This document shows positions 59,497 to 64,000 of a DNA stretch of 64,000 nucleotides, piece by piece; within the stretch, counting starts at the first letter, position 1, and each line of letters starts with the position of its first letter. Made by a program: the position numbers and the translations under genes. The notes under the pieces are model-generated. The model saw only the letters and a list, made by a program, of their open reading frames with translations, was not told where the DNA came from and searched no databases. Source of the DNA: Macrolepiota albuminosa (taxonomy: Eukaryota; Basidiomycota; Agaricomycetes; Agaricales; Agaricaceae); contig JAMWFC010000062.1 of the NCBI GenBank assembly GCA_027475525.1, positions 404,147-468,146 of the forward strand. Reading direction: 5' to 3'.

Positions 59497-59747
59497 CGCT
59501 CCTGTTGGCTTTAAACGGCCAACATTACCCCCACATTGTCCTTAGAGTGTCCGCATGCAGCTAGAGGTTTTGCTGCATGACCTAAAGTCAAAAAAAATAG
59601 TTTGAAATATAATCAATAAGTCTGACATACCAATTTATTATAAATATCTGCCCTCATCGCTCTTGTTGGCTTTAAACAGCCAATGCTGGCCCCCTTGTTG
59701 TCCTTGGAGCATCCACACATGGCCAGAGGCTTTGCTGTATGACCTAA
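59494..59747 (-). repeat. Pair of 93-bp direct repeats
   Basis: 59494-59586 and 59655-59747 share CATCGCTC-TGTTGGCTTTAAA, GCCAA, and TTTTGCTGCATGACCTAAA / TTTGCTGTATGACCTAAA with moderate divergence. Each holds GTTGGC...GCCAA(C/T), a short inverted repeat. An ATA microsatellite follows (59746-59768). Confidence 0.7.
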
Positions 59748-59826
59748 ATAATAATAATAATAATAATAAAATTGTTCAATCCACTACTGACTAGCCATTA
59801 TGACATGTATTCAGCTGCTGCCTAAA

Positions 59827-60546
59827 GCTAATCAAATGCAATGTTGTAAGATGAATCTTCACCAGTATGAGTATGAATGCCGACAGTATGGTTGGGATAA
59901 TGCAAAGCAGCAAACTCTACAAGCTCTGGCATAGAGTCGACATCAAGATAATGGTCCTGGCTATATCTACAGTTTATGCACAGACAAACAAAAGTACTGC
60001 CTGAGACATGTAAAGTGTTTGGTGAGGGACTATCTGTTGGCAAAGGAAGGCAGAAGAGGTGTTGAAAACATAATGATAAGTTATGCTAGTCAGAACAATG
60101 TGCATTACTGTTATGCCCTGAGCTGTGCAGCTGTACGATGCACCAAAATATGAACAAGTGTATGCTTCATCTAAGTGTTGCTCATCATCGCTTGGGTATA
60201 AGCGAAAAGCCACAACAAGATGACTTTCTTGGTCAAATCCCTTTATCATGAGATGTCTCACGTTACGGTCTCTATAAGCATAAGCACTGGCAGTAATATA
60301 TAAATTTGATATCAGAAAACTGCCTATAAACACTAAAATGTCCATAAACACTCACCAGAACACTAGATCAGCAACGTTCACCTGCATCAATACATCAAAG
60401 TACTGACTGGATACTGTAGATAAGGCAACGTCTGCTATTTTCCTCATCTGTCTGCCACGCAATGATGTAGCAGAAGTGTGGGGGCACCAACACTGAATAC
60501 TAGCAATGAGAAGCATAGACATGATGTTATGTGAGTGGAATAACAA
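59827..60546 (-). pseudogene. Unknown gene fragment with intron, paralogue of 40200-40570
   Basis: Minus strand: RGRQMRKIADVALSTVSSQY, FDVLMQVNVADLVFW, then a GTGAGT...TTATAG intron (about 60359-60270), RHLMIKGFDQESHLVVAFRL, SDDEQHLDEAYTCSYFGASY. A further open part near 60000-59830 reads FVCLCINCRYSQDHYLDVDS ... GEDSSYNIAFD. The intron boundary matches the paralogue at 40 kb. No known domain is recognised; it could be a host gene family or cargo of an unrecognised transposon. Full exon structure is unclear. Confidence 0.45.
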
Positions 60547-60837
60547 GTGTAAATGTATATGAAGATATATTGAGAGGACACATCGACATCATGCATTTGT
60601 CATGTAAATTAGTGAGTTTATGCTAACTATATGTTTTAATGATAACTTAACATATTGGCTGGTTTATCAATTTAGTGTATTGTAGTTTATCCCATCAGTG
60701 TATGAGTAACACATCGTATTTTCCATAGAGGTTCATGCAGAAATATTTCATTTTGACTCATAAGAATCCATAGATTGAGCAGACTGACATTCTTTCTATA
60801 CTGTATTACTTGATATAATTTTACCCATTGGAGTATT
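60547..60837. other. AT-rich spacer, no gene
   Basis: Nothing supported. Confidence 0.4.
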
Positions 60838-61067
60838 CTAGTCCAGAGTGAGTAATAAATACCAAGTCAATATACAATGATAGTATTTGCTTCCATCAGG
60901 TGTCTGTTGAGCAAGTCCATAGCAACATAGAATGCTAGTATCAGTATAACCAAGCGGTGGTAGAAATGCATTTTCCAGAGCGTACAATAGCATTTTATAA
61001 AAGGGAGCCAGATGTAACATAGCCAGTATAAGAAACTACCGAAAGAAATCAACAGACTGAAAGGCAT
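60838..61067 (-). other. Unrecognised hydrophobic open frames
   Basis: Two overlapping frames (MLHLAPFYKMLLYALENAFL and FSLLISFGSFLYWLCY) suggest one frameshifted exon, perhaps of the unknown gene at 59827-60546. No family assigned. Confidence 0.3.
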
Positions 61068-61089
61068 AGAAAGGTGAAGAGCATATCAG

Positions 61090-62210
61090 AGGAGAAGAGG
61101 TGAAGGATTATGTACATACTTTAATATATAAAAAATAAAATAGTAATACATATTATAAGTCATTTCAACATACCATAAATTTGTATCTTTTGTTTTTGAA
61201 TAAAAAATTGTGTTTCTTACTTTTATAAGTAGAAACTGGTTTTGCTTGTTGGCTAGCCTTGTACAAAGTGGCATGACAATGAGTAAATGTATATATGTGT
61301 GTTTGCTACATAATATCCAAATAGTCATTCAACCGAACCATTATATACTACAAAGTCATGTTTATAAATTTGTTAATTTTACTATTTATTTCTTTTATAA
61401 TTTAATAATCATTTAAAATCATGATAAAATAAATAAACAAATATAATTAAACCAATCATCCCACCAAATGCTTATATAATATATCCTTACGTTAAAAATT
61501 CATGGTCATGAAATTGGTCAGATAAATCTATGGTAGACATCATGTGCCCAAACTTATAATTACTAACTAATAAACCAATTTTAATACATGTGAATACATA
61601 TTATATCAGTGTTCAGATGCACAGCAGTAAAATAAATAAGTAATTAAATAAATAAAATATATAAGTAAACTAGTCATTCCACTAAATGCTTATATAACAT
61701 GCACCTTTGTTCACTTAATAGGTATACTGAGGATTGTCTTTACAGACTACTTAGTCTTTAGTTGGCTGTTATTGATGAAAATAAATTATATTTTAGTTTA
61801 GATCAGATTAAATTATATTTTCTATAGGTATGTTTAATATATATTATGTCAGCATTTGGATGTATAATTGCCAATGAAGTTTTGAAGATCATATGACCTC
61901 ACATTGCCCAAATTCATGTGAACTGTCTTGATTTTGCAAGGGGTCATTTGAACAATAGCATTTCTAGCATAGGTGGATGACTTCATAGTAATATAGTAAT
62001 ACAACCTATATCCTTAAATATACAAACTTGATTCAAACTAAACAACTCTCCATTAGTAATATACAATCACGCTACTCTGATATATAATACTATTGTTGCT
62101 TTACTATCTCTGCAAACTCATATATCCAACATATCCAGACTGCCTTCTTCAACAATCAACCTTCTACCAGTAATTAAACTGTTATAAAACCACATTCTCA
62201 AGGATGAATC
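61090..62210. repeat. AT-rich region with interspersed repeat copies 2 and 3
   Basis: On the minus strand, about 61560-61430 (GTTTGGGCACATGATG ... TATAAGCATTTGGTGGGATG ... GGTTTAATTATATTTG) and about 61720-61620 (TATAAGCATTTAGTGGAATG, ACTAGTTTACTTATA) match 41105-41245. No gene is supported. Confidence 0.5.
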
Positions 62211-62312
62211 TAAATATCAACAAGTAAAATGACTGTTTGCAAAATATATGATACCTTTTAGGATATATCGTCTGTCTCCTGACCCATAAACCAGCACATC
62301 AACGTATTTATT

Positions 62313-62616
62313 AATTGTGATGTTGATTGATGCCACATTGAAAAACAGTATCGGTGCTGTGTATACTGTTCTCATTATTCTAACTACTTCAGACGTGCAT
62401 GTTCTGCACCGAGATTCAGTAAAAAATTCCATGTTTCTTAAGAAATGTTATATTGACGGTTGTGAATTGCGATGTTGATTGATGCCACATTGAAAGACAG
62501 TATCGGTGCTGTGTATACTGTTCTCATTATTCTAACTACTTCAGACATGCATGTTCTGCACCGAGATTCAGTAAAAAATTCCATGTTTCTTAAGAAATGT
62601 TATATTGACGGTTGTA
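62313..62616. repeat. 152-bp tandem duplication
   Basis: 62313-62464 and 62465-62616 are near-identical with a few substitutions (for example GAAAAACAG / GAAAGACAG, GACGTGCAT / GACATGCAT). Because the copies have diverged, this one is biological, unlike the exact 77-bp duplications. Confidence 0.9.
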
Positions 62617-63097
62617 AATTATCTAGTATGGCAATCTGACACAAATTCAATGTAACAGCTTTTCTGTTAACTGTATGACTGTATGGACAGTGCATGTATA
62701 ACATGTATACATTTTGCCTGTATGTAAGCAACATTTCGATCACAGCATGAACACTCGTTAGTTTATCATACAAAAAGTTTTTCAGATTGTAATTGTTCAT
62801 ACAATTTCTCAAATCCTCTCTTGCATTATCTAGCGTGATTTTACTTTTGTGTGTTGATAAGAAGTTGCTTTCTATGCTTCACATAATTGATGTCCCAAAT
62901 GATCAGAAATTTATTGACCATAGTGACATATTATCTTGCCACATATTGTACAATATAGTTATCACCACATCGTATATGCAACTATTGGCATTCCACTTAG
63001 TTCCAACCAGTCCTCCACATTTGTCTATATTCAATTCCTGTTCACTGCTTATAATATTTTTTGAAATTTTTAAGTTGGGTAAACCATTGTCGTGGTT
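62617..63097. other. AT-rich spacer, no gene
   Basis: Open frames at 62600-62812 and 62793-63125 have no recognisable motif. Confidence 0.35.
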
Positions 63098-63454
63098 TCA
63101 GGTTATTTTGCTGGGTATGGGTTGAGGATGCACTATAGGCTGAGTGTCTTTAGCTGGAATAAATCTGCTTTTAGAGGACTGCGGTAGCTTAATAGATTTA
63201 TCTTTACTAGTAACCTGCCATTTGATATCTGAGAATGATGCATCATTGTAAGGGTTCTTGTCACTCCAATGTAAGGCTGTATAAAGGTGAGAGGGCATGT
63301 AACCTTTTTGTTTGCATTGTCTAAATGAATCAATTAGATCAGATTGTCTAGGAGAATCAACAAAACTTTTAAGGAGCTGGTTCATATATCTGAGTTTGGT
63401 TATTTCATTGAGCAGTTCCAAGTCATGAAATTCCCTGTGCAATGTGCCACTCAC
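63098..63454 (-). CDS. Unrecognised 118-residue open frame
   Basis: SGTLHREFHDLELLNEITKL, SFVDSPRQSDLIDSFRQCKQ, PSHLYTALHWSDKNPYNDAS and SDIKWQVTSKDKSIKLPQSS read like real protein (polar, no low complexity, balanced composition) and differ from the AT-driven chance frames nearby. I do not recognise a family. It may be an exon of a transposon or host gene; the flanks show no clear splice model. Confidence 0.4.
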   Translation of the reverse strand: MSGTLHREFHDLELLNEITKLRYMNQLLKSFVDSPRQSDLIDSFRQCKQKGYMPSHLYTALHWSDKNPYNDASFSDIKWQVTSKDKSIKLPQSSKSRFIPAKDTQPIVHPQPIPSKIT

Positions 63455-63677
63455 TTTGCCTTGTATTTTGTTAGCATCAAATCCTCAGATGATGAGCATT
63501 TCTGCAGCTGTAGCACTGCAGGATAGTGCAGTATAGTAATACAAAACCTTCCTGTCTGTTGGTGATGCATAATTCTATAGCCGCATTATTCTTGATTATA
63601 ACAAGCAAGCCTACATACGATAACAGCTTTCCCATGACTTGAATACTGCAAGATAATGGAGGTTGGTCCCACAATGC

Positions 63678-63924
63678 TGTCACGACCTCTCCTCTCCGGA
63701 TCCACCCCGGGACACCCCCGGAACACCATCTGGGACCCTCCCTCCAACCCCACAGGACACGCCCCGCCATCATGCGCATCAAGGGCCACCATCAGCTGCC
63801 ACCAGCCCTGATCAACGATTGGATCATGTGACTTGTTTCCGGCCATCACGCATCACGCATCACAGCTCTCTTCGCGCCAAATGATCGTGTGCCCCACACA
63901 TGCGATCCAAGTATACAGTCCCTG
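63678..63924 (+). repeat. 5' part of an LTR related to the third gypsy element
   Basis: TGTCACGACC onward matches 35093-35362 with scattered substitutions and short deletions, up to CAAGTATACAGTCCCTG, where it is interrupted. Confidence 0.85.
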
Positions 63925-64000
63925 TGTCAGGTTCCGCTGAGTCGGGGGCTTTCCGGGAAAGCGACGCCCTTACGATGCGGACTTGATCTACGGATACTCG
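63925..64000 (-). repeat. Inverted LTR of the same family, running off the window
   Basis: TGTCAGGTTCCGCTGAGTCG onward is the reverse complement of the LTR 3' end (35727-35796, ...CGACTCAGCAAAACCTGACA). It probably marks a second element inserted, in the opposite direction, into the LTR at 63678. Confidence 0.85.

Noticed and set aside
62313..62616. Assembly artefact like the 77-bp duplications
   Set aside because: The unit is 152 bp and the copies carry substitutions, so the duplication is older and real.

Overview
The window reads as a transposon graveyard from a filamentous basidiomycete, most likely an Agaricomycete. The one host gene I can model has three introns of about 50 bp with GT/AG ends and encodes a DUF6535 membrane region joined to ankyrin repeats, a combination typical of mushroom-forming fungi. 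Almost everything else is retroelement. I do not name a species.

Layout. 949-6907: a tyrosine-recombinase (YR) retroelement with Ngaro-type split direct repeats (A1-ORFs-B1-A2-B2), probably with a deleted Tc1/mariner-like DNA transposon between B1 and A2. 7260-11440: a decayed second YR retroelement (gag-like and RT remnants). 11533-22917: a complete Ty3/gypsy chromovirus with 173-bp LTRs and an AAAGT target duplication; an extra long ORF of unknown function follows its chromodomain. It sits in the left arm of an older inverted-repeat element (arms 22918-23660 and 27390-28085). 28640-31617: a decayed LINE. 31618-35092 (minus): the 3' half of a second chromovirus with a homologue of the same extra ORF. 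35093-40000: a third Ty3/gypsy element, cut off at the start of its RT and inserted in the chromodomain of the previous one. 40000-42066: AT-rich DNA with a fragment of an unknown gene and an LTR-like repeat. 42072-47111 (minus): a nearly intact Ty1/copia element, CCCCT target duplication. 47252-57909 (minus): the host DUF6535-ankyrin gene, split in an exon by an 8.6-kb Ty3/gypsy element (48267-56901) with 979-bp LTRs in which I saw no differences and a CCGG target duplication. 58262-63676: a probable solo LTR, then AT-rich DNA with a paralogue of the 40-kb gene fragment. 63678-64000: two LTR pieces related to the 35-kb element, in opposite orientations.

How the parts relate. Each complete element carries what it needs to copy itself: Gag, protease, RT, RNase H, and integrase or tyrosine recombinase. 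Priming and control signals are visible for some: a copia primer-binding site matching the anticodon arm of initiator tRNA-Met and containing the Gag start codon; a GGGAAAC slippery heptamer ending at a stop codon between the protease and RT frames of the element in the host gene; polypurine tracts behind a small hairpin in both chromoviruses. The best candidate for an undescribed component is the post-chromodomain ORF shared by the two chromoviruses.

Caution on the sequence. Four exact tandem duplications occur at 9688, 21962, 35778 and 54849, every one with a 77-bp unit. Deleting one copy restores the reading frame in both cases that fall inside good ORFs. They look like unmerged overlaps from a k=77 de Bruijn assembly rather than biology, so local frameshifts there should not be taken at face value.
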